Positions 24,167 to 32,503 are shown, numbered from the stretch's first letter. The stretch: DNA of 64,000 nt from an uncultured Eubacterium sp. (GCA_910589595.1 CAJUTM010000017.1:1-64000), one strand, 5' to 3'. Program-made: numbers and translations. Notes: generated from the sequence alone by a model not told the origin.

Positions 24167-27100
24167 ATAGCCGTCCTTTCTTCCATGCAATTACCCCTAT
24201 ACCAGCAGAACTGCTTCCTACCACCAGCAGCAGGCAAAGCAAATACCAATATCCGGTTTTTGGTGATTTTGCATCTTTATTTTCCCGAAAATCACTTGGC
24301 GTTTTTGTGGTAATCGTACCCATTTTCTTATCCGTCATGGATACTGTCTGTTCTTTCTTTGTATCCTTAACTTTGTACATAACTGCTTTGGCCCGTTCAT
24401 ATCCCTCCGGAGCTTTTACTTCTTTAAAGATATAAGTTTCCCCAACCTTAAACAGTCCGGTAAAGTTTTTGACTTTTCCTTTTTTTGTCGTAAATTCAGT
24501 AATCTTATTTTCTTTACTGTCAAAGACTTCAATTTTTGCACCACCTAACAGTGATTTGTCCTTTGTCAGTTTTTTAAAAGCAACCGATGTCTTATGGTCG
24601 ACCATATGAACCCTGTTTCCGGACTGAAGAACAAAGTTACCATTTTCATCTTTAACGGATACTAACGTCTTTCCTGCTTCCGTACTTTCCTGCAGTCGGA
24701 AAACAATCGTATCTGCCGTCACATATCCGTCTGCCGGTCTTGTTTCCGTCAGAAAATACGTTTTATTCTGCAGCAGCCCCCGGATAATTCTATGCCTGTC
24801 CTGCGTAAACACTGTATTTAAGTTTTGATATCCCGAATCCTGATTTAATGTCACATCCTCACTGTCACCAGATGTCCATGAGGCAATCACATTTTCTTCC
24901 TCATCCGAAATCTGCAGATGGCAGCCGTCAATCTCTTCACTTCCTGCAATCTCCGTCTTATCAATCTGAACTTCCGTCTGCTTATTTTTATGTACGACGT
25001 CTTTTTGAATTACCGGCGTTTTATCCCCCGCATATTCCAGATGTACCGGAAGAACCGTACCGTCCAAATAGTAGCCGTCGGATACACTTTCTTCTTTCAG
25101 AAAATAATCACCGGAGTTTAATCCGTCCGCTTCCACTGTCAGAGAACTTCCCGACACACTTGCTGCGGAACCGGAAACCGTTTCCTGTTTCCTGCCATAT
25201 TGTTCTGACATAAGCGGCAAATCGAGGTCTGTCACAGCTTCCCCATCTTTACCGGTAACCATGCCGCCAAGGCGTGTTCCCGCATCTACAATCTTTTTCC
25301 CTTTGGCATTATAAATGTTATCTTTCGTATAAATACCAAAGACGGCATCCGATACCCCTGTTTGACTTTCCCCATCTCTTTTTTGCAGCCGTATTTTACT
25401 TCTGGCCCGCTCATTCATAATATTCAGAACACCCTTGTCATCCGTAGCTGCCGTAGAATTCAGCACGTAGGCATCTTCTTTATTTTTCCAGTTAAATTCC
25501 ACATTCCATTCTTTGTCAGCAAGAATATAACCGTATAAGGTTTTTGTCTCCTTAATCCGGTATTTCCCCAAAGGCAGACTGACCGTAACCATTCCATTTT
25601 CCCCTAACTGATAACCGGTAAGTCCGGCACAATCGGATGTAAATGTGGCACCCTTTCCTGTCGTAATCGTACTGACAAGGTCGCCTTTAGCAAACCATTT
25701 CGTCCTCTGGTTATCCTGCGTCACAATATCCCCGGCCGCATAAACTTCTAACGTAACACCATCAAGCTGCTTTTCTTCATAGACAAATGCGCCGTCCTTA
25801 TAATCTGTAAGCTGCTCACCTTTTTTCAAAATTGATAATTTTCCGGCCGTCTCATAATTGGTATATTCCGTTGTAACAACGCTGTATGTATTTCCATCCT
25901 TATCCGTCTGTGAGGTATAATTATCCGCACGGCTGTTAATTTCTACATCGATGTAAGAAGCAGTGATATGATAACCGTCAGCAGCATCGGTTTCCCGAAT
26001 GCGGTATTTTCCCGACGGCAATGGCTCAACCGTCATAATCTGTCCGCTTTCATCCGTTACAAACCTGTCCACTGTTACTTTTTTGTTACCGTTGCTGTAT
26101 TCCTGTGTAATTAACTTCTCTTTACCATCCGCATCCAACTGATAAATCTGATACGTTGTTCCGGCTTTCAAAACATCCTTTTTCGTATTTCCGTCCTTTT
26201 TGATGATACGCAGATAAGCACGAAACAGGTTGTTATTCATGGAGAATGTTCTAGTTTCGACTATGTTAGGATTGTTTATATAAACATTCTCAATATCCTT
26301 TACTTTTTCTGTATCCTTATCCCCAGAACTTACTTGCTGAATTTTGTACTTTCCATGATAAAGTTCATCCGAACAGGCATAGCCATTTTTATCAATGGTT
26401 AATAATGCCCTCTCATAATCATCACAATTTTCATATGTTCCTTTATTTTCTCCACCTTTATCTTGCAAAAACACTTTAAACACCGCGCCAACTTCCGGAT
26501 GAATTTCTCCGGTTTTCCCATCCGAGTAAAACTTCTGCAGGGCAACTTTCCCTAATATTGGTTGGTTTCCTATTGTTACATTTTCTTTTGCTGAAACATA
26601 CTCCACATCCTGTGGATATTTCCCACCATCCAATGTAATCTTTGTAACATCGGTTTTCAATTTATATCCTTTTGGCGCTTCCAGTTCTTTTATATAGTAG
26701 GACATACCACACCGGAGGTAACCCGTTTCAAAAGCACCGTTTTTTACGGTAAATTCATTTCCCTTTTGCGGAGTGCCGTCTTTCTGAAAAAAAGTGGCCG
26801 GCTTTTCGCATTCCGAATCACGGTAAATGCCAAAGACAGCGCCATCCAGAGAAGCATCCCCATGCGCCTTTTTATCTGTACTGTAGCCATCCACTTTTTT
26901 TACCGACAACGCCGCTTTTTTATAATTGTCCTTAATTTCCAATTCAAATGGCTGTTCCGGAACTTCTGCCCAATCTTTTTTATTAACGTCCAGAAGCCCC
27001 CGGTTCCAACTGTAATTTTTATCCAGTCCTACCGTCCTGCCGTTTTTATAATCCGGATGACGGATGATGTTGGCATTTCCGGAATCCGTTTCCGTAATAC

Positions 27101-28130
27101 GGTAAGAATTATTGAGATTATCAAACTGTTTTTCAAGTTCTTTTTCCATTAACTTTTTTGCGCCGTTTTCTGTCAGGTTGGAGGCGTAATGATATCCCAT
27201 GTCATCCCATGACTCCTTTAATGCTTTTTTCGCATTACTGTCCATGTCTTTCAAATCATTTTCCGACAGGAAAAAGTAATCATTGGTCTGCAGGCGATAG
27301 GTCAGCCGGATGTTAATCCATCCGCCGGCGTCCGTCTGCGTATTGATGTTAAAGTTGGATATGTCTTCGTCCGCATCCGATGTGGAACCGTTCATCCTGT
27401 ACGAATACAGTTCATCAATGTTTTGTGCTGCAATCGTGAATTTTGCCCCTGCCATCGGGTATCCGTCTTCATCCACCTTGTGAAGACGGATACGCTGCCG
27501 GTAAAAATCATTTACCGATACATGAAGCGGCTCGATTTTATTTGATTCAAGCATTAACAAAGACTGCCTGTGGGAACCGGAACCGGCATAACTCCATTCG
27601 GTTGCTTTCACGGTAAAGGTACTTTCATTTTTGAAAATTTTCTGATATAGGCTGTCGGCTGATGTACTGGAAAAGTAACCGGTATTGCTTTTTACCTTAC
27701 TGATAATGCCTTTTAATTTTGCTTCAGAAGTATCTCCCTCCTCGACTCCCCAGAACAACGCCTGTGCCAGCACATATGCCTTGCGGCTTCTTTTCATTGT
27801 CTGGGTATACCAGTAACCGATATGTGCCTTTAATCCCTTTGCTCCGCTGTCACTACTGTTATAGGTAGTTGTTTTATCCTGATATACATCACCGGTATGA
27901 CAGGTATAACCAAGGTTCATACAAAAAGCAACATTATTTCCCAATTTCATCATCCACCAGTTACCACTCTTTGTTTTCTTTCCAATGGAGACCGTTCCCA
28001 ACGCTCCCAGATTTGCCAGTGCCACCGACTTCGAAGCTGCTTTGCTTTCTTTTACCGTTACCGGACAAAGTCCGGCCAGTACGGCAACAAGTAAAATGTA
28101 AGCAGCTGCTTTTCTTACTATCTTTTTCAT
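24150..28130 (-). CDS. Giant thioester/Cna_B adhesin with SPKTG sortase signal
   Basis: A 1326-residue surface protein. After a signal peptide, residues about 45-165 look like a class II thioester domain: Cys70 in AFCMNLG and Gln123 in LAQALFWG are placed as in domains that bond covalently to host or partner proteins. About eight Cna_B/SpaA-type Ig repeats follow. Several end in E-x-x-A-x-x-GY motifs (ELEAPKGY, ETDAADGY, ETRPADGY, EVKAPEGY) typical of isopeptide-stabilised domains. The C-terminus is SPKTG, a hydrophobic span and a basic tail, so the class B sortase at 8138 probably anchors it. It likely promotes mating-pair contact. Confidence 0.92.
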   Translation of the reverse strand: MKKIVRKAAAYILLVAVLAGLCPVTVKESKAASKSVALANLGALGTVSIGKKTKSGNWWMMKLGNNVAFCMNLGYTCHTGDVYQDKTTTYNSSDSGAKGLKAHIGYWYTQTMKRSRKAYVLAQALFWGVEEGDTSEAKLKGIISKVKSNTGYFSSTSADSLYQKIFKNESTFTVKATEWSYAGSGSHRQSLLMLESNKIEPLHVSVNDFYRQRIRLHKVDEDGYPMAGAKFTIAAQNIDELYSYRMNGSTSDADEDISNFNINTQTDAGGWINIRLTYRLQTNDYFFLSENDLKDMDSNAKKALKESWDDMGYHYASNLTENGAKKLMEKELEKQFDNLNNSYRITETDSGNANIIRHPDYKNGRTVGLDKNYSWNRGLLDVNKKDWAEVPEQPFELEIKDNYKKAALSVKKVDGYSTDKKAHGDASLDGAVFGIYRDSECEKPATFFQKDGTPQKGNEFTVKNGAFETGYLRCGMSYYIKELEAPKGYKLKTDVTKITLDGGKYPQDVEYVSAKENVTIGNQPILGKVALQKFYSDGKTGEIHPEVGAVFKVFLQDKGGENKGTYENCDDYERALLTIDKNGYACSDELYHGKYKIQQVSSGDKDTEKVKDIENVYINNPNIVETRTFSMNNNLFRAYLRIIKKDGNTKKDVLKAGTTYQIYQLDADGKEKLITQEYSNGNKKVTVDRFVTDESGQIMTVEPLPSGKYRIRETDAADGYHITASYIDVEINSRADNYTSQTDKDGNTYSVVTTEYTNYETAGKLSILKKGEQLTDYKDGAFVYEEKQLDGVTLEVYAAGDIVTQDNQRTKWFAKGDLVSTITTGKGATFTSDCAGLTGYQLGENGMVTVSLPLGKYRIKETKTLYGYILADKEWNVEFNWKNKEDAYVLNSTAATDDKGVLNIMNERARSKIRLQKRDGESQTGVSDAVFGIYTKDNIYNAKGKKIVDAGTRLGGMVTGKDGEAVTDLDLPLMSEQYGRKQETVSGSAASVSGSSLTVEADGLNSGDYFLKEESVSDGYYLDGTVLPVHLEYAGDKTPVIQKDVVHKNKQTEVQIDKTEIAGSEEIDGCHLQISDEEENVIASWTSGDSEDVTLNQDSGYQNLNTVFTQDRHRIIRGLLQNKTYFLTETRPADGYVTADTIVFRLQESTEAGKTLVSVKDENGNFVLQSGNRVHMVDHKTSVAFKKLTKDKSLLGGAKIEVFDSKENKITEFTTKKGKVKNFTGLFKVGETYIFKEVKAPEGYERAKAVMYKVKDTKKEQTVSMTDKKMGTITTKTPSDFRENKDAKSPKTGYWYLLCLLLVVGSSSAGIGVIAWKKGRLYGKKK

Positions 28131-28152
28131 TTTCCTATCCTTTCTTTATTCA

Positions 28153-28344
28153 TTACTTCAATGCGTGCTGTGCTTTTTCAGCACTGTAGCGTTTTTCTTT
28201 TTTCATCCACCCCAGCTTTTTTTCCATTTGAAGCTGATATGTGCTGATTCCCAACTGTCTGCATATTTCCATCGGGTCTACATTTTTTTCCAAAACCTGT
28301 TCCAACCACTCTCTTTCTTCAAATGTCAATCTGGCTCTAGGCAT
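28153..28344 (-). CDS. Small HTH protein at the head of the transfer operon
   Basis: A 63-residue protein with a helix-turn-helix-like segment (EREWLEQVL, then DPMEICRQLGISTYQLQMEKK) and a basic end. I use the ATG at 28342-28344 with GGAGG 7 nt upstream; another ATG at 28455, with a poorer site, would add 37 residues. As the first gene of the transfer operon it may regulate it, an inference from position. Confidence 0.6.
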   Translation of the reverse strand: MPRARLTFEEREWLEQVLEKNVDPMEICRQLGISTYQLQMEKKLGWMKKEKRYSAEKAQHALK

Positions 28345-28379
28345 GTCTGCTCCTCCTTTCCATAAATCATTTATTTGAA

Positions 28380-28480
28380 ACAGTCTTTTGTTAAAAAACT
28401 GTTTTCTTCCATGTTTTATTATGAGACTAATACTTTTTGCAAAAATCTCATACATTCCCTTTTACACCTCCGTCTATGTT
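28380..28480 (-). promoter_or_regulatory. Candidate control region of the transfer operon
   Basis: Three inverted repeats stand in front of the first transfer gene: ACAGT...ACTGT near 28379-28405, ATGAGA...TCTCAT near 28424-28453, and inside it a 12-bp perfect palindrome TTTTTGCAAAAA. No promoter with good spacing is obvious to me. Confidence 0.4.
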
Positions 28481-28551
28481 ATCTCTTGAACTTTTTCCTG
28501 ATTTTTCTTTATTCAAATACTCTTATGCCTTAACCGCTTTGCATTATCTTC

Positions 28552-28580
28552 TTGTGCTATCTTTTTCATTGTTTTATAAT
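28552..28580 (+). promoter_or_regulatory. Sigma-A promoter of the rightward 28614 gene
   Basis: TTGTGC (28552-28557), a 17-nt spacer and TATAAT (28575-28580), with the ATG 33 nt downstream of the -10. Confidence 0.7.
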
Positions 28581-28613
28581 AAAAGAAGATAAAACAGAAA
28601 GAGAGGTCGTTCT

Positions 28614-29069
28614 ATGTGTTTTGAAAAAAATATCACATCCGGATTCGCTGATTGTCTGCTAAATGATACCCGTGAAAATCTCATATTTTGGAGTTGCGTC
28701 GGAGATTTTGGTGGTGAATATCATTCCATTGATTTCAGAGATATTAATGAACCTCTTGAAAAATGGATTTCCCAAAATCCATTTGCTCTAAATGGGTGGG
28801 AAGACATGTATGTTGCAAATGTTATGTCGGGATTTGTCTTTCTGGTAAAAACGGACAATTTACCGCCCCGGTACCAGCTTTACATACAACCTGACAGTGA
28901 TAGTAATATATGCTTAGTTAATTGTTCCGAAAAAGTTTTAAAAGAGTTGTATGCTGCAGTCAGCCAAAATCTGAATATCTTATACGATAAAATTTCCGAC
29001 TTTATGGAATGTTACTTTGCCAGACGAGCTAATCATCTGGAAGAAATTTATGAACCGCCTTGCAAATAG
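28614..29069 (+). CDS. Hypothetical protein at the element edge
   Basis: A 151-residue acidic soluble protein of alpha/beta type. No family is recognised. It has its own promoter and a GAGAGG site before the ATG, and is the only rightward gene in the element part of the window. Its 3' end overlaps the convergent gene 29029-29373 by 41 bp. Confidence 0.6.
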   Translation: MCFEKNITSGFADCLLNDTRENLIFWSCVGDFGGEYHSIDFRDINEPLEKWISQNPFALNGWEDMYVANVMSGFVFLVKTDNLPPRYQLYIQPDSDSNICLVNCSEKVLKELYAAVSQNLNILYDKISDFMECYFARRANHLEEIYEPPCK

Positions 29070-29373
29070 CACTCTCCAATTCACTCAGGATTTCCTGTGA
29101 AAGAGCCTTACTCGAATCACAGGAAATCTTTTTATTTTTTCCTGTCTGAATATCAATCATTGAGAATACTGCACTTAAATATCCTTGTGCACGATAATAA
29201 TCCTTTATATCAACAGGAATGGTTTTGTAAAGTTTTCCTACGCGTTTCTCCAATCTTTTTTCATCCAGAATTTGCTTCAGCCATTCTGATGAATACTTAG
29301 GATAACACTCATCTGTTTTCTCTTCTAATTGTTTTATTACATCTTCCACATATGGCAATATAATATGATTCAT
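29029..29373 (-). CDS. Hypothetical helical protein
   Basis: A 114-residue, mostly helical protein (VIKQLEEKTDECY, SEWLKQILDEKRLEKRVGKLY). No family is recognised. AAGGAG 8 nt before the ATG supports it. It is convergent with the preceding gene and overlaps its end, so antisense interference is possible. Confidence 0.55.
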   Translation of the reverse strand: MNHIILPYVEDVIKQLEEKTDECYPKYSSEWLKQILDEKRLEKRVGKLYKTIPVDIKDYYRAQGYLSAVFSMIDIQTGKNKKISCDSSKALSQEILSELESAICKAVHKFLPDD

Positions 29374-29441
29374 TTACATTGACTCCTTTCTGTAACAATT
29401 ACAAGTTCCTATTGTACTCATATTGATTTTCCATTCAGACT

Positions 29442-29717
29442 TCACGGTACATAGGTTTCACTCTTCCACCCACACTTTTGGCAATCGTAAAAAGCACACT
29501 GATAATCATGTTGCGCGGTTTTGTATAATGAGGCCAGAATCTTATTACTTGGCTTATATATTCTTCTTCCCTTTAAATCCCTGATGATTTCCTTACCTTT
29601 CATATCAAATTGTACAGTTATCGGGAACTGCTTCCAGAGAATTACTTTTGTACTTCCACATTTTGGACAACAATTCCCATTCTCCAAACCCGTAATAGGT
29701 ATTTTATTAGTCTTCAT
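29442..29717 (-). CDS. Small zinc-ribbon protein
   Basis: A 91-residue protein with two Cys pairs (NCCPKCGSTKV near the N-terminus and DCQKCGWKSE near the C-terminus), a zinc-ribbon layout. The start (AGGAG 10 nt upstream) overlaps the upstream small gene by 4 nt (ATGA), so the two are coupled. Function is unknown. Confidence 0.6.
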   Translation of the reverse strand: MKTNKIPITGLENGNCCPKCGSTKVILWKQFPITVQFDMKGKEIIRDLKGRRIYKPSNKILASLYKTAQHDYQCAFYDCQKCGWKSETYVP

Positions 29718-29845
29718 TCTTTTCTTTCTCCTTTTGGGTTTGTAGAATTTATTCTTTTCTTATTTTCAATCAATATTTTATCTATTTCCTGTACACTTAA
29801 TTTTTTTAATCTTTTCAATATCTTGTAATTAATCTTCATCTTCAT
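29714..29845 (-). CDS. Small basic protein (43 codons)
   Basis: A 43-residue basic helical peptide beginning MKMKINYKILKRLKKLS. AAGGAG lies 7 nt before the ATG at 29843-29845. It is coupled to the zinc-ribbon gene. No family is recognised. Confidence 0.5.
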   Translation of the reverse strand: MKMKINYKILKRLKKLSVQEIDKILIENKKRINSTNPKGERKE

Positions 29846-29901
29846 TGATAATCTCCTTTTTGTCGTGAATACTTGTTTTCGTGAGTGCGTTCCATATTTT
29901 T

Positions 29902-30063
29902 CTATTTCTGCCTTTCCATTGCCTCCCGACATTCTTCCACTGTGCCGATTGCTCGATACTGCTGGATTTCCTTAATCGCTTTGATGCCTACAAAAGCTGC
30001 CTGTCCTAATGGCGTACATAATGTTGTATCTCCTAACATCCTCATTGCTTCTTTTTCCGTCAT
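29902..30063 (-). CDS. Small helical protein (53 codons)
   Basis: A 53-residue peptide that starts MTEKEAMRMLGDTTLCTPLG and ends EECREAMERQK. GGAGG lies 7 nt before the ATG at 30061-30063. It resembles small proteins often found in prophages and conjugative elements of Lachnospiraceae, though I cannot name a family. Confidence 0.6.
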   Translation of the reverse strand: MTEKEAMRMLGDTTLCTPLGQAAFVGIKAIKEIQQYRAIGTVEECREAMERQK

Positions 30064-30137
30064 TCCGTACCCTCCATTTCTGCCAACTCATTTGCCATTT
30101 TTTGTACACTTTTCAAGTGATTATGCAAAAATTAAAC

Positions 30138-30180
30138 AAAAAAATAGCGCGAATACGCTATCTATTAGCTATATTCGCAC
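30138..30180 (-). terminator. Hairpin with U tract at the start of a leftward transcript
   Basis: The arms GCGAATA (30149-30155) and TATTCGC (30172-30178) carry further inner pairing and are followed on the minus strand by a run of T. Since a -10-like box lies just upstream on that strand, it could be a leader attenuator for the small genes to the left. Confidence 0.5.
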
Positions 30181-30256
30181 TAAATTATACTATTTGCAAA
30201 TTCTTCTCCGAGATGGTGCAAAACGTAAAATTCGGGCATTTCTTCCCGAAAAAACT

Positions 30257-30284
30257 TTGAATATAAGGGAAAAAATGGTATACT
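30257..30284 (+). promoter_or_regulatory. Sigma-A promoter of the PsiE-like gene
   Basis: TTGAAT (30257-30262), a 16-nt spacer and TATACT (30279-30284). Confidence 0.6.
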
Positions 30285-30339
30285 GAACTTACTGATTGTA
30301 TAAAATGGAACGACTTATAATACAGATTAGGGAGGATTT

Positions 30340-30750
30340 ATGACAGACAAATTACGAAAATACGGAAATAAGTTAGGTGAAATTTTAGAGCGTTTCATGG
30401 CAATTATCGTGATTGCGGCCGTCATTATTGCCATCATTTCCCTGTGGGAGCCTTTTTACAACTTTTGGATGCAGCGGACGGAGACGGCTTCGCTCCGCAG
30501 TTTTATGGAACGGGTACTGGATATCATTATCGGCATTGAGCTATTCAAAATGCTCTGCCGTCCGGGAGCCGGAACCGTGTTGGAAGTGATGATGTTTTGT
30601 ATTTCCCGACATATGATTGTACACGAAACTTCCGCACTGGAAAATCTGCTGACAATTGTCGGCGTCGCCTTAGTGATTATCATCCGCAAGATTTTTGTCT
30701 CCCCGAAAGAATCCGATTCCTTTTCCTCTACGGTAGAAAAAGAGGAATAA
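30340..30750 (+). CDS. PsiE-like membrane protein
   Basis: A 136-residue integral membrane protein with about three to four hydrophobic segments (about 20-40, 58-72, 80-95 and 103-118). The stretch ELFKMLCRPGAG, then MFCISRHMIVHETSALENLLTIVGVALVIIIRKIFV, resembles the PsiE family (phosphate-starvation-inducible E). Its function is poorly known. AGGGAGG sits upstream of the ATG. This is the first gene I assign to the host chromosome. Confidence 0.65.
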   Translation: MTDKLRKYGNKLGEILERFMAIIVIAAVIIAIISLWEPFYNFWMQRTETASLRSFMERVLDIIIGIELFKMLCRPGAGTVLEVMMFCISRHMIVHETSALENLLTIVGVALVIIIRKIFVSPKESDSFSSTVEKEE

Positions 30751-30776
30751 GCGTCCATATGCTTATTCCTCTTTTT
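30737..30776 (+). terminator. Bidirectional terminator
   Basis: The 16-bp perfect arms AAAAAGAGGAATAAGC (30737-30752) and its complement (30761-30776) end in T and begin in A tracts, between two convergent genes. It overlaps the end of the PsiE-like gene. Confidence 0.9.
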
Positions 30777-30801
30777 ATTTCATTATTCTGCCGTTTTTCT
30801 C

Positions 30802-31344
30802 TTAGCTAAAATATCTCTTCAGCAAGCCCTCAAATGCTTTTCCATGTCTTGCCTCGTCTCTTGCCATTTCATGTACGGTGTCATGGATGGCATCCAAATC
30901 TGCTGCCTTAGCTCTCTTGGCAAGGTCAAATTTACCTGCGGTAGCGCCATTCTCTGCGTCAACACGCATTTCCAGATTCTTCTTTGTGGAATCGGTAACT
31001 ACTTCTCCGAGCAATTCTGCGAACTTAGCCGCATGCTCTGCCTCTTCCCAAGCGGCTTTCTCATAGTACAAACCAACTTCCGGATAACCCTCGCGGTGAG
31101 CAACACGCGCCATAGCCAGATACATACCTACCTCGGAGCACTCACCCTCAAAGTTTGCACGCAGGTCAGCGACAATATCCTCGCTCACGCCTTTGGCAAC
31201 ACCTACTACATGCTCTGCTGCCCATTCTCTCTCGCCATCCTGTAACTTGAACTTCTCTGCCGGAGCTTTACATACCGGACACTGCTCCGGTGCGCTTTCT
31301 CCCTCGTAAACATAACCACATACGGTACATACAAATTTTTTCAT
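30802..31344 (-). CDS. rbr: Reverse rubrerythrin
   Basis: A 180-residue peroxide-reducing protein of anaerobes. An N-terminal rubredoxin domain (FVCTVCGYVYEG, QCPVCKAP) precedes a four-helix diiron domain with Glu/His ligands in FEGECSEVGMY, EEAEHAAKF and DEARHGKAFEG. The rubredoxin domain lies first, which marks the reverse rubrerythrin type. It is 32 nt downstream of the PerR-like gene and probably in its operon, so it should be de-repressed by peroxide. Confidence 0.93.
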   Translation of the reverse strand: MKKFVCTVCGYVYEGESAPEQCPVCKAPAEKFKLQDGEREWAAEHVVGVAKGVSEDIVADLRANFEGECSEVGMYLAMARVAHREGYPEVGLYYEKAAWEEAEHAAKFAELLGEVVTDSTKKNLEMRVDAENGATAGKFDLAKRAKAADLDAIHDTVHEMARDEARHGKAFEGLLKRYFS

Positions 31345-31376
31345 GATAAATTCTCTCCTTATATATTATTTTTTTA

Positions 31377-31787
31377 TTATAACCGCTTTCCATTCGATTT
31401 AAACGGTTTTAAACACTTTTCGCAGGCGCCGTAGAAATAGATTTCATGTCCGTCTATCCGTCCTGCAAAGTTTCTTTTTGCCTCTTCGTCAACCTGCTCG
31501 ATGGATACCATCTCGAGGTCAATTACCACACCGCACTGGCGGCAGATAAAATGGTTGTGTGGTTGTATCGTGGCATCATAATGTTCCACACCATCTCCAC
31601 AATTCAAACGGAGTATCTCCCCCTGCTCTACTAACAGGTTTAAATTCCGATACACCGTTCCCAAACTGATTTTAGGAAACTCTTTGCGGATTTCCGTATA
31701 AACGTTTTCCGCTGTAGGATGGGAGTTCGTGGAACGCAAGTAAATTAAAACAGCTTCCCGCTGTCTGCTATACTTCTGACCTGACAT
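31377..31787 (-). CDS. perR: Fur family regulator, PerR-like
   Basis: A 136-residue metalloregulator. It has a winged helix (residues 8-75), then HYDATIQPHNHFICRQCG with Asp before the His-x-His pair as in PerR rather than Fur, and a C-terminal GACEKC zinc site. It senses peroxide by metal-catalysed oxidation in characterised PerR proteins. The ATG at 31785-31787 has AAGGAG 8 nt upstream. A perfect Fur/Per-type palindrome overlaps its promoter region, so it is probably autoregulated together with rubrerythrin. Confidence 0.85.
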   Translation of the reverse strand: MSGQKYSRQREAVLIYLRSTNSHPTAENVYTEIRKEFPKISLGTVYRNLNLLVEQGEILRLNCGDGVEHYDATIQPHNHFICRQCGVVIDLEMVSIEQVDEEAKRNFAGRIDGHEIYFYGACEKCLKPFKSNGKRL

Positions 31788-31802
31788 TGTCCACGCTCCT
31801 TT

Positions 31803-31827
31803 AATAATAGTAATGATTACTGTTATT
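31803..31827. promoter_or_regulatory. Fur/PerR operator
   Basis: A 25-bp inverted repeat built as AATAA, AGTAAT, a central G, ATTACT and TTATT lies 16 bp upstream of the perR start. It matches the general form of a Per box. Confidence 0.75.
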
Positions 31828-31960
31828 ATGATACACGTAACCGGCAGGTTTGTCAAGCTAAATTATTTTTATTTTTTTATTATGAAACTTTTTCATCATA
31901 AAAATACTGAAAAACAGCAGTTATTTCATAACTTTTTCTGTCACATTCGACACTTTTCTA

Positions 31961-31970
31961 CATAAATATA
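31961..31970 (+). promoter_or_regulatory. Possible sporulation sigma -10 of the cotJ operon
   Basis: CATAAATATA lies 27 bp before cotJA and resembles the CATA-type -10 of SigE/SigK promoters. The -35 is not convincing. Confidence 0.3.
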
Positions 31971-31997
31971 AGATAACAAAAAAATTAAGGAGTTTCT

Positions 31998-32240
31998 ATG
32001 AAGCTTTCTAACAAACCATTAGCAATGGCTTATGTCCCATGGCAGCCTTTTGAAAATGTTTTAGAAGCCAGCTGCGGACTCAAACAGGGTACGGTCTTTG
32101 AAGATCTGATTTTCCCGTTTGTCGGCGCGCAGGCTGCCTGTCAGGCAAAGAAAATGTCACAGCAGCCACATTCTAATTCCTGTGGCTGTGCACAGTCAAA
32201 ACCACAAAAATGCTCCTACGGAAGGAGATGCGGCTATTGA
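31998..32240 (+). CDS. cotJA: Spore coat protein CotJA
   Basis: An 80-residue spore coat-associated protein. The start (LAMAYVPWQPFENVLEASCGLKQGTVFEDLIFPF in the family pattern) is typical, and the C-terminus is Cys-rich. AAGGAG is 6 nt before the ATG. It leads the cotJABC operon, which is made in the mother cell and shields the spore from oxidants with a manganese catalase. Confidence 0.93.
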   Translation: MKLSNKPLAMAYVPWQPFENVLEASCGLKQGTVFEDLIFPFVGAQAACQAKKMSQQPHSNSCGCAQSKPQKCSYGRRCGY

Positions 32241-32503
32241 TGAATACTATGATTTCACGGGAAAAGGCAATGCAATATGTTCAGGAGACATGTTTCGCCG
32301 TACTGGATGCAGGCCTCTATCTCGACACTCATCCATGTGATGAAAAAGCAATGGATTATTATAACAAATATCAGCAGATGTACAAGGAAGCTGTTCGCGA
32401 TTACGAAGAACACTTTGGCCCGATACGGGTTAATGGCGTCAACACATGCGACGGCTGGACTTGGACAGAGGGCCCTTGGCCTTGGGAAGGGGGTTGTTCT
32501 TAA
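32240..32503 (+). CDS. cotJB: Spore coat protein CotJB
   Basis: An 87-residue coat protein: helices with AMQYVQETCFAVLDAGLYLD, then YYNKYQQMYKEAVRDYEEHFGP, and an aromatic end WTWTEGPWPWEGG. I start it at the ATG at 32240, which overlaps the cotJA stop (TGATG). A TTG three bases earlier, 9 nt after AGGAG, is also possible. Confidence 0.92.
   Translation: MNTMISREKAMQYVQETCFAVLDAGLYLDTHPCDEKAMDYYNKYQQMYKEAVRDYEEHFGPIRVNGVNTCDGWTWTEGPWPWEGGCS

Larger units (their letters stand above)
1..30200. mobile_element. Integrative conjugative element, right-hand part
   Basis: A continuous, almost wholly leftward gene block encodes conjugation functions: VirD4 (20660-22852), VirB4 in two genes (15907-18380), a DUF5592 VirB3-position protein, a VirB6/TrbL-like protein, a Maff2 pilin-like peptide, a cell-wall hydrolase, SSB, an ArdC/primase-like protein and a sortase/adhesin pair. 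The content resembles Tn1549-type clostridial elements but not their usual single-gene VirB4. No relaxase, integrase, excisionase or att repeat is visible, so the left end is outside the window. The right boundary is placed between the last small leftward gene (ends at 30063) and the PsiE-like gene at 30340, which starts ordinary chromosomal content; the exact junction is inference. Confidence 0.8.
30064..30339. other. Intergenic region at the element/chromosome edge
   Basis: It holds a minus-strand hairpin with T tract (30138-30180), a TATAAT-like -10 on the minus strand at 30184-30189, and the plus-strand promoter of the PsiE-like gene (30257-30284). No tRNA or direct repeat marks an attachment site. 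Confidence 0.5.
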
